Assembly: GCA_032690845.1 (NCBI GenBank)
Contig: CM064429.1
Location: 11,502,569 to 11,566,568 of the forward strand
Reading direction: 5' to 3'
DNA from: Eleusine coracana subsp. coracana
Lineage: Eukaryota; Streptophyta; Magnoliopsida; Poales; Poaceae
DNA length: 64,000 nt
In this document: positions 1 through 11,515 of the stretch, in pieces
How positions within the stretch are numbered: the stretch's first letter is position 1
Layout of the letters: each line of letters begins with the position of its first letter
Program-made: the position numbers and the translations under genes
Notes under the pieces: generated by a model
The model's input: only the letters and a program-made list of their open reading frames with translations
Told to the model about the DNA's origin: nothing
Databases searched by the model: none

Positions 1-720
1 ACGGGTTTCCCGGCTAGGACTTAATTGAGTCACCGTTCTGAGTAAGGGTTTTAGACTTTGTGATTTCCCGTCTGTTCTTCTGCAAAGATCTACGGAAGAA
101 TATCTAGTGTGAATGTAGGCGTGGTGCCTATGTATGTGCAGGCTGGTTATGCATTCGTCCCCAGGGTCTGTGTGGTAGGCGGCAGATGGTACAGCCCTGT
201 CCGTCCCTTTAGTAATCCACCACGTTCGGGAAGTCTCAAGCAGGGTTGTCTAGCGATAGCGTACCCACTAGTACAGAGGTTAGTTACCGACCCATATTAG
301 TGGATCGTTTTCGTGCCCCAAAGTGAACAAAGCATGAGCCGTAGAATCGCTAGTAAATGGTGCAGCTCTAGAAGCAACACTTAACGCTTGTCTTGGGAAT
401 TCTACAACATCATTACTTAGGAAATCGAACTTGACTTGTTGTCCTCCCAACTAGCTGTACTTTCCTCTATTAAATACCTGTAGTGTGGTCTTCCCTTGAT
501 GCGTCCACCATATTAACCACTCATTATCCTCATCCCCATCGTGGTTGGGTTGGTGATTTCCTTATAGACATAAGATTGTTAACTCTCGATACTCTTACGC
601 CTTGCTTCCCTGAGGAGAAATACGATACCTTGGAATACTCCCGGGTGAAATGCTACAATGGTGTTCCGTGCGCTTGCGAAATTAATTGATTTTATCTTTA
701 GAGCGTAGCAAACGCCAACA
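1..720 (+). mobile_element. 5' LTR (3' part) of non-coding tRNA-Asp-primed element A
   Basis: This stretch matches 4440-5110 closely, including the shared words 'agatctacggaagaatatc' and 'gtacccactagtacagagg'. It ends in CAACA at 720, directly before the spacer and primer-binding site. The beginning of the LTR lies before the window. Compared with the 3' copy, the homology stops at 708 (gagcgtag) and only 12 more bases reach the LTR end, whereas the 3' copy carries about 610 extra bases at that point. Confidence 0.85.
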
Positions 721-728
721 AGCATTTC

Positions 729-746
729 TGGTGCCGTTGCCGGGGA
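729..746 (+). promoter_or_regulatory. Primer-binding site, tRNA-Asp type
   Basis: TGGTGCCGTTGCCGGGGA complements the 3' end of plant tRNA-Asp(GTC) with one mismatch. It follows the LTR end after the 8-base spacer AGCATTTC, the same spacer as in the element at the right end of the window. Athila-type gypsy elements use this primer. Confidence 0.85.
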
Positions 747-3700
747 GGCAATGGCTAAGATTTTGAGACTAATATAGATTGTCTACTAAGAAAATTCACC
801 GCTAGCCTTAGCGGGATCACCCCTATTTTGTTTGAGTGTGGAACAAACAGGACAAAGTCGCCTTGACCTTGCAGCGAGTTTTCACAAAAGAAGAGCCCGT
901 GGTGTTGCGATACTTCTCAACGAATCATCATGTACCACTATAGCTCAATTTTCAAGGAGGTAAGCCCCAAAATCTTGTCCCTGATCTATCTATTTGGACA
1001 ACTTGGGTATTGATTCAATTGTTTTGTCTACAACTAATGTTACATTCTTATCATATCACTTATTGGGCGATGCATTCATTGTTTGGTTGCGTGCCCTATG
1101 TATGAGTATGATATAGAATATTCCTTCAATTGTATATTTGTGGCTGTGATAAGCGTTCCTTGTTTGGTTGCATATCACATTCACTTGTATGATAAACTGA
1201 ACAACATAAAAATGGTCATCTCTCTATGATGCTTTGATGTGAAATAAGGAAAATGTGTTTGTTTTCCCTCCTTAATTGGTCAAATTATACATGGTGTCTA
1301 GGTTGATTGATGGATCAATAGAGATGTGCCCATTGTAGATGAATAGATTTGCGCTAACAATTACAGGAAATCAATGAACCAAGTGAAGCCAAATGAAAAT
1401 GAAAAAAAAAGAATGGACAATAGAAAACTTAAAAAGGTCACCGCCATAGAGGCAAAAAAGAAGATTCAGGTATGGCAAAAGGAGCCCGTCTCGTTTGGGA
1501 CGTAAAAATCGAACCTTCGTTGGAAGGTAACCGATATTTACCCCCCTTCAATATCCCTCATATATACCATTAGATTAGGTTGTTTTTGCTTCTTTGTTTT
1601 ACTAATTAAACATGGATAATAGAAAAAAATGTAAAAAGAAACTGAAAAAAAATTGGTGCTACCCCGGCCAAGTTCATTAGTCGACTGGCTGATTTTTAGG
1701 CCAATTGAACAACCAGCCGACTCCCCGGGTTGTTAAACCTATCAGGCCAATACCTGGCCAGATCATCGATTAGGAGGCCGTTTTTTCATGCAGGATGACA
1801 TCCTGACTGGCTGTCCGGGATGCTAACCTGGCCAGGTAATTACTTGGCTGAAATCAAGGCTCGAGGGGTCATTTTTTTTAGGAAAAACGGTCACCCGGTT
1901 GGGCAGTTTTCATGTTAAAAGTGGCCGCCCGGCCACTAACCGCCGCCCGACCAAATATGGCCACCCGACCTACTTTCTCTCCCTTTCTCTTGCCTAATCT
2001 CTGCATGGAGCAAGACATTTAGGCCGTGGGTGGCTAAAGCATGAGCAATGTTGTCCTTGAAATAATTTGCAAAAAGGAGGGTCTCGCCATGACCAATATT
2101 TGTACAAAGAGCACATGGCTCTACTCCCTGTTGCACTCCCATTAACAACAAAGCAAGCACGCAACAACAGGATCAAGTGGGCATGTCGTCCAACCACGTG
2201 CCGGTGTCCGGCCATGTGTTCCTGCCCGGCGAGGTGTTGCCGCCCAGCGAGGTGCTGCCACCCGACCACTTTACTCGTTCGGTGAGGGGCATAAGCCCCC
2301 AAAAGCCTACTCTTGAAGGCTATAAAAAAAGAAGGGAATGGCAAACATTTGAAGGGTGTCTACTATGAACCTTGAGTATCCATCGCTACAGTGACCACCT
2401 CTTTTAAACATAAATCTTGTAAAGAGCTAAGCTTGTGGAGGTACATAAACCAAGGTTTGCCATCAAATACTTCTCCTCTCTTCCCTCTATCTAGTTGCTT
2501 TATTGTAAAAAAACACAAAAAGATTTACTTTGTTGTCTTATCGAAAGTCATAAAAATTTGCAAAAAGATTTACTATTTTCGAATAAAATTGAGAACTTTG
2601 TCCCTACCTTGCATATGGAAATTGTGAATAGTTGCTTTGTTAGCGCCCTTTGATTTTCAAGTTTACAACCTCTACTCCTCATTACTTTGGTAATGATAGA
2701 CCGTCATGATGATAACGCTAGTCCCTGTATGTTTTAGTGGGTGCGAAATGGCTAATAAACACCAAGTCTAGTTGTTGGAGTTTATGATATGGCATGTTTT
2801 TTGAATGAGTCTGTGATTTCCTTATGATTAGAGTCCAATGATTTCTTTCAAAACCATGCTGCAACAAAAACCCCCTACTTAGTGCACATCTTCCTTATGA
2901 TAGCCAATTATTGATTAGCAAAACCATGTCTACGCCATTTATGCATGCATTGAGTTTAGTTAGGATTTGATCCTTATGAGGGACTTGCACTTCCAAAGCT
3001 AATCATTTTCCTTCGCGTTATCTTTGAGTTCCCAAATTAATCATGCTTAGTTATGCGGTTTCCACATCGGAATCATGCATCCACTCCACCAAGCATGTTA
3101 TCCAAAATCTTTCTTTTTGAGAGCCTTTGATCCCATAAAAGATTATGGTCCTCCTAGATGATTGCTCAGGAAAACTTTGAAAAGAATATTTAAACCATTG
3201 AATTAGCTTCTTCACACCATGAGAGCTGAAAGAAAGAAACAAACAAAGAAAGAAAGAAAGAAAAGAAAGAGAAAGTTTATCAGCTCTCATGAATGTGCTT
3301 TACCAAAAAGTTTCAAGGTTCATTCAAAAATAAAATAAATATATATTTGAGCAAAAATAAAGGACCATCTTTTTGCTCTAGCACAAAAAAATCTAGTCTT
3401 TGGGATAAATCTGCACCCAAGACCTTTGCAATTGTGCTAACCCATTCCTTCGTGTGAGTCCATTCTCTCCCTCTCCCCTAGACATCATTTCTAAATGGTT
3501 GGAATGAGGAAGTGCAATATCTTTTCGCTAGGACCATCTGTTAACTTAACAATACACGCATGCTAAATGCGCCATCCTACCAACCTCCACATTTTTAAGC
3601 CAAACTTTTAGAAAGTAGGATGAGCATTTGGTAAGAAAATACACCTTTTGAGAGATGAGAGTCATAGTGAGAGATTGCATCAAGAGGGAAGATTTTCAAT

Positions 3701-3982
3701 CTTATGCAGCAATATTAAAACATTGGACTCATGATCAAGTAGGAGATTGCATGACAAAGTCTAAACTAGCCGTTCTAGACTTCAAGCGCTTATGACAAGG
3801 ATATAAAAAGTCAATAAGCCTCGTTGTACAATGAGGATGATTTAGTGACCAAGTTGTGTTGGTTTACACTTACCTCTATTTTGTGCGAGTATGTGTTTGT
3901 GCACTTGATCCTCGTAGGGCTCTAACATTGAAGCAACTCATGATCCATCATCTCTAAGTTTTAATTTGCTGAGGACAAGCAA

Positions 3983-4003
3983 AGGTTTAAGCTTAGGGAT
4001 GTG
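3983..4003 (+). promoter_or_regulatory. Polypurine-tract region of element A
   Basis: The sequence 'gcaaaggtttaagcttaggg' lies just before the TGTTGG start of the 3' LTR at 4004. The element at the right end of the window has a matching stretch, 'gcaaaggttcagcttggggg', before its 3' LTR, which supports the assignment. Confidence 0.6.
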
Positions 4004-5734
4004 TTGGCGGCCGATAAAGCCCAATATCAGCTGCCAACCGGTCGGGAAATGCAAGGTAAAGACCTTAGTTCAATAAGTATTTATTTAAATTAATAAAGTT
4101 CCACGAGTTTTGGTGAAATATATGGTTGCAGGTACAAAAAGGGCCAAAATATGCAAAAACATGACGAAACATCCCGTCGGCCGATCATGACTGTGAAACA
4201 GTCCTTTACGGCTGAAATCAGGACTCGGCCGACAGGGTCGTTTACGGATGAAATCAGGACCTAACCGACAGGTCGTTTAAGGCTGAAACCAGCCACCTGA
4301 ACGATCAAACCAGAATCATTGTACGGTTGATCATCCGACCCGACCGATTCTGCAAAACACTCCACCATGATGCCGTTTTCTCCTCCCGGACCAAAAATGA
4401 AGCAATACGGCTAAGGAAAGAGGGCCATCAAGTGGCCTAACCGTGAATAGGGGTTTTAGACTTTGTTATTTCCCAGTTGTTCTTCCATAAAGATCTACGG
4501 AAGAATATCTAGTGTGAATGTAGGCATGGTGCCTATGTATGTGCGGGCTGGTTATGCATTCATCCCCACGGGCTGTGTGGTAGGCGACAGGTGGTGACAA
4601 TCCTGTCCGTCCCTTTAGTAATCCACCATGTTCGAGAAGTCTCAAGCAGGATTGTCTAGCGATAGTGTACCCACTAGTACAGAGGTTAATTACCGACCCA
4701 TATTAGTGGATCGTTTTCGTGCCCTGAAGTGAACAAAATGTGAGCCATAGAATCGCTAGTAAATGGTGCAGCTCTAGAAGCAACACTTAACGCTTGTATT
4801 GGAAATTTTAGAACATCATTACTTAGGAAATCCAACTTGACTCGTTGTCCTCCCAACTAGCTGTACTATTCTTTATTAAATACCTGTTGTGTGGTCTTCC
4901 CTTGAGATGTCCACCATATTACCCATTATCCTCATCCCCGCCGTGGTTGGGTTGGTGATTTCCTTATAGACATAAGATTGTTAACTCTCGATACTCTTAC
5001 GCCTTGCTTTCCTGAGGAGAAATACGATACCTTGGAATACTCCCAGGTGAAATGGTACAATGGTGTTCCATGCGCTCGCAGAATTAATTGATTTTATCTT
5101 TAGAGCGTAGGTTATCCCAGTTCGATCGACTTAGCTGTGCGCTTATGTTTAGCCGATAGGTTATCCCGGTTCGATCGACTTCTTTGTGTTTTATTTGATT
5201 ATTCATATGCTTTTAGAAGTTGATTGCTCCCGTTATATTGATAAGTTTAGATCTGTGATTTTGAGGCATATTTGCAATACCAGCTACCAGATCTCTCGAC
5301 TTAGCACAATCGACGGGAAGAGTCTTTGCATGATTGTTGTAGTTTTATCGGCTCCTGTTTCTCGACTTTTGGTTATCCACAGAGCGAGTCCGGGCACATT
5401 ATTTATAGATCTAATGAGTTTGCTCTATCGACTTAGTTTTTCTCGACACTGTTTATGCAATATTTAATACTTGTTTATTGAATTGCTGATAAGCCGATAC
5501 AAATGAGTCAATTAGTTTATTTATTGGTTTTATCTGTTGTTTATAGCCATCGGCTGGTTTTCACTAACAGTGACTATCAGCTTTCTTCATGGACCTGTCT
5601 TGGGCCGGTAACCGAAGGAATTTGACCGTTTGTTTCTTTGTCAAATTGTAGGGAAAATTAACTGGCACGCCCCAGTTTTTGTATTGAGCTTGCGCTAGAG
5701 TTAAGCAAATCTACATGTGATTTTCACGTCAACA
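4004..5734 (+). mobile_element. 3' LTR of element A, with extra segment
   Basis: Starts TGTTGGCG after the purine tract and ends CGTCAACA at 5734, similar to the 5' LTR end CGCCAACA. Bases 4440-5110 align with 1-708. Bases 5111-5722 have no counterpart in the 5' LTR and include a repeated 'ttatcccrgttcgatcgactt' (5111 and 5160). Near 4190-4290 there are three imperfect copies of a unit of about 39 bases built on 'acggctgaaatcaggac'. Either the 5' LTR lost the segment or this copy gained it. Confidence 0.7.
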
Positions 5735-5862
5735 ATACCGCTGGAAAAGGAAATGAACTACGCTTTGACTCTTTCCTTTTTTTTCACCAACACTTTCCTT
5801 ATTTGTTTGAATTTCTACTTCTGTCCTTAGAAAATACTGAATGGAATGTTGCATGCCATAAT
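5735..5862. other. Short spacer between element A and a solo LTR
   Basis: About 125 bases without gene or repeat signature. It ends in ATAAT (5858-5862), the left copy of the target duplication of the solo LTR that starts at 5863. Confidence 0.5.
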
Positions 5863-6067
5863 TGTCAGTGTTTTGATCATCGGCTAGTAGAATTTGTTCC
5901 GGGGATGCGCGCTTAGGCTCGGTGATAGCAATGCAAGAGGACACAAGGGATTATACTAGTTCGGGGAGTACCCCTATGTCTAGTTTGAGTAGCTGCTCGT
6001 GTTATTTGCACTGGGGTGTATAGAGGATGTGAGAGAGGAGAGTTCTCTAAGTCTCGATGAGCGCGAA

Positions 6068-6098
<31 letters not shown>

Positions 6099-6688
6099 TG
6101 TGATGTCGGTTGTGGTGTTGACCGATCGATGCCTTGAGTAAGAAGGAGGACCTCCCCTTTTATACTTTAAGGGGTGGACCCATGTTATGGAGAGAGAGAG
6201 AGAGAGAGAACACATGCGGGGAGTTGGTGAAGCCGTGCCGAAGGAGGCGTGGACTTCGGTCGGTGGTGTGGTCTTTGGTCTTTGTGGGTCCCCCTGTTCA
6301 GGTCCCTATGCTTGCAGTTGCTGCGTCGAGGCATGCCCCTGTCGTCTGTTGATGTGTCGGAGCTCGTTGTCCCTGTAGATGGCGTGAGCCAGATCACCCG
6401 GATGATTCAGCGTAGGTGACCACGACGTCGTGCGTCGTCCAATCATGCCAGTCCGTCTGGCTATCCTTGATTAACACTGTTAAAGGCATCACCATGATAA
6501 GCTGCATCACGGCAGCAGGCGCTATCCCATCAGGTAGGACATGATAGGGATAAGGATAGGTTTGCAGGAGGATTTGACCCTCTGACACTATAGCCGCATG
6601 CTGGGTACGGCACCTGGCACTGTGCAGGGGGTGGTTGTAGACTCCCATCCCGTTCGACCTTCTTCGCGGGGAGGCGGTTCATCGCGTA
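5863..6688. mobile_element. Solo LTR (ATAAT duplication), left part
   Basis: Starts TGTCAGTG directly after ATAAT. The matching end CACCAACA is at 21366 and is followed by ATAAT (21367-21371). Without the Sirevirus inserted at 6689 the LTR is about 1.41 kb. No internal domain or second LTR is seen, so it is a solo LTR. Its family was not identified. It contains a GT run (6069-6096) and a GA run (6189-6210). Confidence 0.75.
6069..6096. repeat. (GT)n microsatellite
   Basis: About 14 GT units inside the solo LTR. A (GA)n run of about 10 units follows at 6189-6210. Confidence 0.95.
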
Positions 6689-8172
6689 TGAAAGTTGCCT
6701 AGAGGGGGGGTGGTGAATAGGCAATCTAAAAATTAAACCTAAAAAAATCACTTAACTTTGATCAAATAAGAGAACAATGGAACTTCCATCAGTAATGATG
6801 GAACTTCCGTCACCACGGAAGTTCTGTCACTTGACAGATCTTCCCCAACCTTGCTCTAAATCTTATAGAATTTGCGGATAACTGAGAGATAGAGATACAA
6901 TACTTGTTTAGTATAGAAGCTATAGCAATGTATATCACTAGTTCTTTGATAGATAGCTAGCAATACAACAACAAGTAATTCGAGCACAATAATATGAAAG
7001 AAAAGCACAAGCACAATAAGGAAAAGCAGAAAAGTAAAGAGAGACACAAGGATTTAACCCGAGGTTCGGCAACCACACAAAGTAGTCCCCACGTCCTCGT
7101 TAGGGAGCCACACAAAGTGCTCGGGTCTCTCTCAACCCGTTTCCCTACCAAGCAATCACAAAGATCGTGCTTGGAGATCTTTCTCCACTTGATTCTTTTC
7201 CACCAGAGGTGAATCATATCTTCACAAACGTCCCCGCCTCACCACAACAAGTTGGACCTCAAGGGCGACGCTTAGCCATCTAGGAGACCAAGTCTCCAAG
7301 AGTAACAAGCAAATCAAATCTTGTTTGGGGAGGGAAAGATGTGCTCAAGCTTTTGAGTGGATGGATTCAATCTTTTTAAGGTTGGATCCCTCTCACTTTT
7401 GGTTGGAATGTCAAGAAGAAGTCTAGGAGTGAGAGGGGAGAGCTTTGTCTGAGGTTTGAGTGAAATGGCAAAGAGTCCAACACTTCCCACGGGGGAAGGG
7501 GAAGGTTATATATAGAGCCCTCTTTAAAACTAGCCATTGGAGACATTCCAGAGACTGATGGAACTTCCATAGATGTTTACGGAACTTCTGTCATTTCAAA
7601 AAGAGCCATTGCACGCTAGGAGATCAACTGAGCCAGAGATGACGGAACTTCCGTGAGGGAGCTCACGGAACTTCTGTAGCTCTTGGGTTGCAACATCTAG
7701 GATTTTGACACTTGACGGAACTTCCGTGAGGGAGCTCACAAAACTTCCATAGCTCTCAGGTTGCAAGACAAGAAGGGTTTGGTACTCATGGAACTTCCGT
7801 CAAGGGGGTGACGGAACTTTTGTCACTCTCTGTGTGGCTCAAAATTGGTTGGTTCTTTTTGCCTTTTGATGGCTAAACTTTTCTCAAGGATTTTTGTTTG
7901 GCGTGAGCACATAACTTTCCCTTGTTAGCAAGATTAGTTTACCCCCCTTGATAGTTTGGCATACCTATGACTCAATTAAAAAAACTAAACTTAGAAGCAC
8001 TTGAGTCTGGTTTTTCTTTTCTTCTTTTTGGGAGTAATAAACAATCTTGTGAATCTAGGATTGAATAACACTTTGATTATCTACACATTTACATAATGAA
8101 CATTGTTAGCACAGTTTTAATCTTTCGTCATCATACACCAAAACCCACTATGGGATCTTAGATGCATCTTCA
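6689..8172 (-). mobile_element. 3' LTR of the Sirevirus
   Basis: Matches 19285-20775 almost base for base along about 1.48 kb. It begins with a G run (6704-6710). Near-palindromes of the form ACGGAACTTCCGT cluster at 6779-6840 and 7545-7835. Confidence 0.92.
7545..7835. repeat. Cluster of ACGGAACTTCCGT near-palindromes (3' LTR)
   Basis: At least six exact or one- to two-base variants of ACGGAACTTCCGT occur, each with two 6-base arms around a single centre base; 7642-7654 is exact. Equivalent clusters are at 20140-20440 in the 5' LTR, at 6779-6840 and 19369-19425 near the LTR starts, and inside the element at 10648-10712 and 11092-11265. Palindromic repeats in these places are known for Sireviruses. 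Confidence 0.85.
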
Positions 8173-8590
8173 ATCTCCCCCTTTTTGGTGATTGATGACA
8201 ATAGATTAAAAAGGATATAAAAGAGATAATCAAAAGAAGCAACAATAAAATATAGCGGAGCTCCCCCTAAAGATATGCATGAATCACAAAAACATGTGAG
8301 AGAGCTCCCCCTATATTTTGCAATAGATGGGGTGCCTAAAGTGTACAAGAGTGCAATAGGTGATAAGCAATAAGAGCACAAACACACTTAAGACAATCAA
8401 TCAAGATAAGACAATAAGCAAGCACCACACAACTATCATAAAACAAAGAGAATATTACAATGAAGTTCACAAATAGTTTTCAAGCACAAAGAAAAGCAAA
8501 CTTGGCCATAGGTTCATCGCTAGCCTATTATAATAGATAGAGAAGCACACACAGGCTCACATATACTTTTTCATCGCTTATCTTCCCCTT
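8173..8590 (-). promoter_or_regulatory. Multiple polypurine tracts before the 3' LTR
   Basis: The plus strand reads ATCTCCCCCTTTTT at 8173-8186, directly next to the LTR; the minus strand therefore reads AAAAAGGGGGAGAT. Further CTCCCCCT or TTCCCCTTT blocks lie at 8261-8269, 8305-8313 and 8583-8590. Repeated purine tracts upstream of the 3' LTR are typical of Sireviruses. Confidence 0.8.
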
Positions 8591-8625
8591 TGGCATCAAA
8601 GCACCAAAAAGAATAAAAGGAAGAG

Positions 8626-9255
8626 AGATAAGCTAAGAAAAAGAAATCACTCATCTTCTTCTTCTTCATTCGGAGGAGCGGTAGATGGTCCAGGTGCAGC
8701 TGTGGAGGGTCTCGGTGACACATCGTCCCAATCATAGGCTGCAAAAGGATCGTCAAAGACCGGTGGTTCACCATCGGGCTCACACTCAGAGCCATCCGGA
8801 GACACCTCATGGCCCTAAGCCCTTTGGTCCCTCTTGTAGCGCCGCAATTGCTTCTTGATTCTTCTCTTGTTCTCCCAATTTTCCTTTGCATTGAAGCAAG
8901 AAGCAGTGAAGATTCTTTTGAAGAAGGAAACAATGGGAGAAGATAAGCTAAGAAAAATAAATCACTTATCTTCTTCTTCTTCATTTGGAGGAGCGGTAGA
9001 TGGTCCAGGTGCAGCTGTGGAGGGTCTAGGTGACACATCGTCCCAATCATAGGCTACAAAAGGATCTTCAAAGACCGGTGGTTCACCATCGGGCTCACAC
9101 TCAGAGCCATCCAGAGACACCTCATGGCCCTAAGCCCTTTTGTCCCTCTTGTAGCGTCGCACTTGCTTCTTGATTCTTCTCTTGTTCTCCCAATTTTCCT
9201 TTGCATTGAAGCAAGAAGCAGTGAAGATTCTTTTGAAGAAGGAAACAATGGGAGA
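8626..9255. repeat. 315-base direct tandem duplication at the end of the extra ORF
   Basis: 8626-8940 and 8941-9255 are near-identical copies with an exact period of 315 bases (both contain 'ggagcggtagatggtccagg'). The period is a multiple of three. The stop codon of the extra ORF (minus strand, around 9130) lies in the upstream copy, so the second copy is untranslated. Confidence 0.92.
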
Positions 9256-10500
9256 AGATGGATGGCGAGGAGGCTCTAGAGGAGAAGGAGCTGGTGAAGA
9301 TGCTCTAGCTGCTGCTGCTTCTCTCTCAGCTGCTATCTCGGCATGAGCACGAGCAAGACTTGCTCTCTTGGAGGAGGATACCCCAGGTGGAGTTGGATCA
9401 ACCGGGCAAAGCTCATGTTGCACTCTTGGTCGCAGAGGAAGATGCTTACATTCCTTCTCAAATATGATCCCAGTTTCAGCTTCAACCATCCGCATAAGAT
9501 AGGGGGCATAGGGAAGAACTCTCCTTGTGTCAATAGATGACATGTGAATGTCATTTATAATGAATTCCATGACACAAAAGGGAGTGGCATCCAGAGCGAA
9601 CCTAGCAAGTATGTATCTTGAAGACTCCACTATAGCTGTAGCATATCCACCCTTAGGTGCAATGGTAACTCTCAGCATCCGGTTGAGGGTGAAGTAGAAA
9701 TTGTGAAGTCCATTTGTGGTTCCAAACACATTTGGACCCTTCTCATAGTACATGAAGGCCATGTCCTTTTCTTTCATCACAACTTCATTAGAGATGATTT
9801 CCCTTTTACGGTCCTCACTTCCTTGGAAGAAGTAGCTAGCAAAATGACTGGCCGAGACCGAATACTCCACACTTTGAGTCCTTCAATGGAGAGTGCTCTT
9901 GCCATCAAGAAAGAGAGTGGAGTAGAATTGACAAATTACCTCCTCATTCCAATCATAATTGAAACCCATGAGGTCATAAACTCCTCGATCCTTGCACACT
10001 TGGATGATATCTTTGAATACTTGATTATCCTTTGACTCCGTGTAGGACTAATCAATCCATTGGTGTGTTGCCAATCTATTCTTCTGGTTCTTGTCAATAA
10101 GCATAGACATGTAGTAATCTTGTTAAAACCAAGTGTAGAACTAGTAGTCGGTGGCTTCTTGCTCTTCCACTAGCATAGGATTTTGCTTTCTTGCTTCAAT
10201 GAGAGAATCAAGGTCCTTCTTGTAGTCCTTGTACACATGGTCACTTGGATAGACAAGGGCACAAACATGAAGGCCCTCAACAACCTCCATGGAGCCACCT
10301 CTAGCTCCCTTCCGTGCCCGAGAGCTTCTCTCCTTAGCCGGTGCCTTTCCTTTATCACGAGCTCTCCAAGGAGGGAGAGATCCTCCTTGCTCAACTCTTG
10401 TAGTCTAAGCAGCTCCACTTGGCCCTTGATCTCGATGCCTTGAAGCAACAACTTTCCTTCTCTTGAAGATTGGCACTAGGTCTTCACTTGATGAGGAGGA
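9130..10500 (-). pseudogene. Extra ORF downstream of pol (env-like / 'plant transposon protein')
   Basis: The longest intact part is 246 residues (9870-9130). Beyond it, the same frame continues upstream with recognisable protein to about 10110, interrupted by a stop at 9893-9895 where a Trp is expected and another near 10050. The conserved part has 'VLPYAPYLMRMVE' and 'SVEYSVSASHFASYFF', motifs of the plant-specific retrotransposon protein often listed as putative plant transposon protein. The C-terminal third is rich in Ala, Pro and Ser and ends in a basic tail. In Sireviruses the ORF in this place is called env-like, but I see no signal peptide or clear membrane segment, so function is unknown. 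Start codon uncertain. Confidence 0.65.
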
Positions 10501-11515
10501 GTGATGAATCTCCTCATCATGCCCCTTGGAGGGCGTGTTGGAAGCGTACTTGATCCTCATCATCTTTCACTGCCAAGAGGGTATAAAGACTTAGGTATGA
10601 GTCACAAGCAAAGAGGAAGAAGCATGCAAAAAATTCAGTGCACTGAACTGCAAGAGACGGAAATTCCGTGAGAAATCATGGAAGTTCCGTCATGACAGAA
10701 GTTCTGGCGGAACTCCCGCCATTTATAGTTTGCACTAAATTCAAACTAGCTCCTAAATCATACCGCGACAGCGCAATGTCTCTAGAGGATGATAGACTAG
10801 ACATAGGGTATCCACTCTATCCAAAGGAAACGAAGACATTTGAACTTTTGACCTAAAACAAAAGATCTAGGTCAAATCTCATACCTAGGGCAATGGAGAG
10901 GAGAAAAACTATGGAGATCGCAGAACTTCCATGGGGAAAGAGTTGAATCTCCACCAAATCCGAGGAACTTGCTGGTTGAATATACAAAACACCATGAATC
11001 ACCTTCTAGGGTTTGAGGAGAGGAGAGAGGTTGAGAAAAGAACAAGTGGCTGGTTGACTAGAGGAAGAAGAGGCCTTTGGGCCCTTTAACCTGGGAGTGA
11101 CGGAAGTTCCATCATTGGGTGACTGAAGTTCCATCGCTCTCGGATTTGAACGGGCAGAGGTAAAAACCGACGGAAGTGCCTTCGGAACTTCCGTGAGCCT
11201 CGGGTTCCATTTACAGGGGACGACGGAAGTTCCATCATTGGGTGACGGAAGTTCCATCGTTCTCTGTCTGGAACAAACAACTACCTCTCTCAATTTGGAA
11301 TTTTTGGACAAGTTCAATATATAGGGATAGATAAGGCTTATTTCCACTTGTGAATAGTAACAATCAACCAGTCAAAACTGTATTCACAAGTGTCAACAAT
11401 ATTATCTAATGATCAAAGTTTTCATTTGAAAACAAAGACATGACCAAATTTTGAAGAGTTTTATTTTTAAAGAAATTTTGCATGAACATCACTACACCAA
11501 ACAATGTACAAGGTT
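10500..11515. other. Non-coding Sirevirus segment between RNase H and the extra ORF
   Basis: No supported ORF. It holds two clusters of the GGAACTTCC palindrome (10648-10712 and 11092-11265), including a 30-base direct repeat 'acggaagttccatcattggg' at 11099 and 11222. Confidence 0.7.

Larger units (their letters stand above)
721..4003 (+). mobile_element. Non-coding internal domain of element A (LARD-like)
   Basis: About 3.3 kb between the two LTRs without any recognisable gag, protease, reverse transcriptase or integrase; every open frame is short and unlike known proteins. A large non-autonomous LTR derivative (LARD) is the best description. Inside are degenerate 'ggccagg/ggccaat' repeats (1660-1840), a run of 12-18-base repeats on 'gaggtgctgccgcccgg' (2185-2275) and a GAAA-rich tract (3235-3275). 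Replication would need proteins from an autonomous relative; the element at 56372-64000 is related but also lacks polymerase. Confidence 0.75.

Noticed and set aside
1936..2344. Minus-strand ORF with HLAG repeats as a protein gene
   Set aside because: Low-complexity repeat in a non-coding LTR element; no start context, no homologue recognised.
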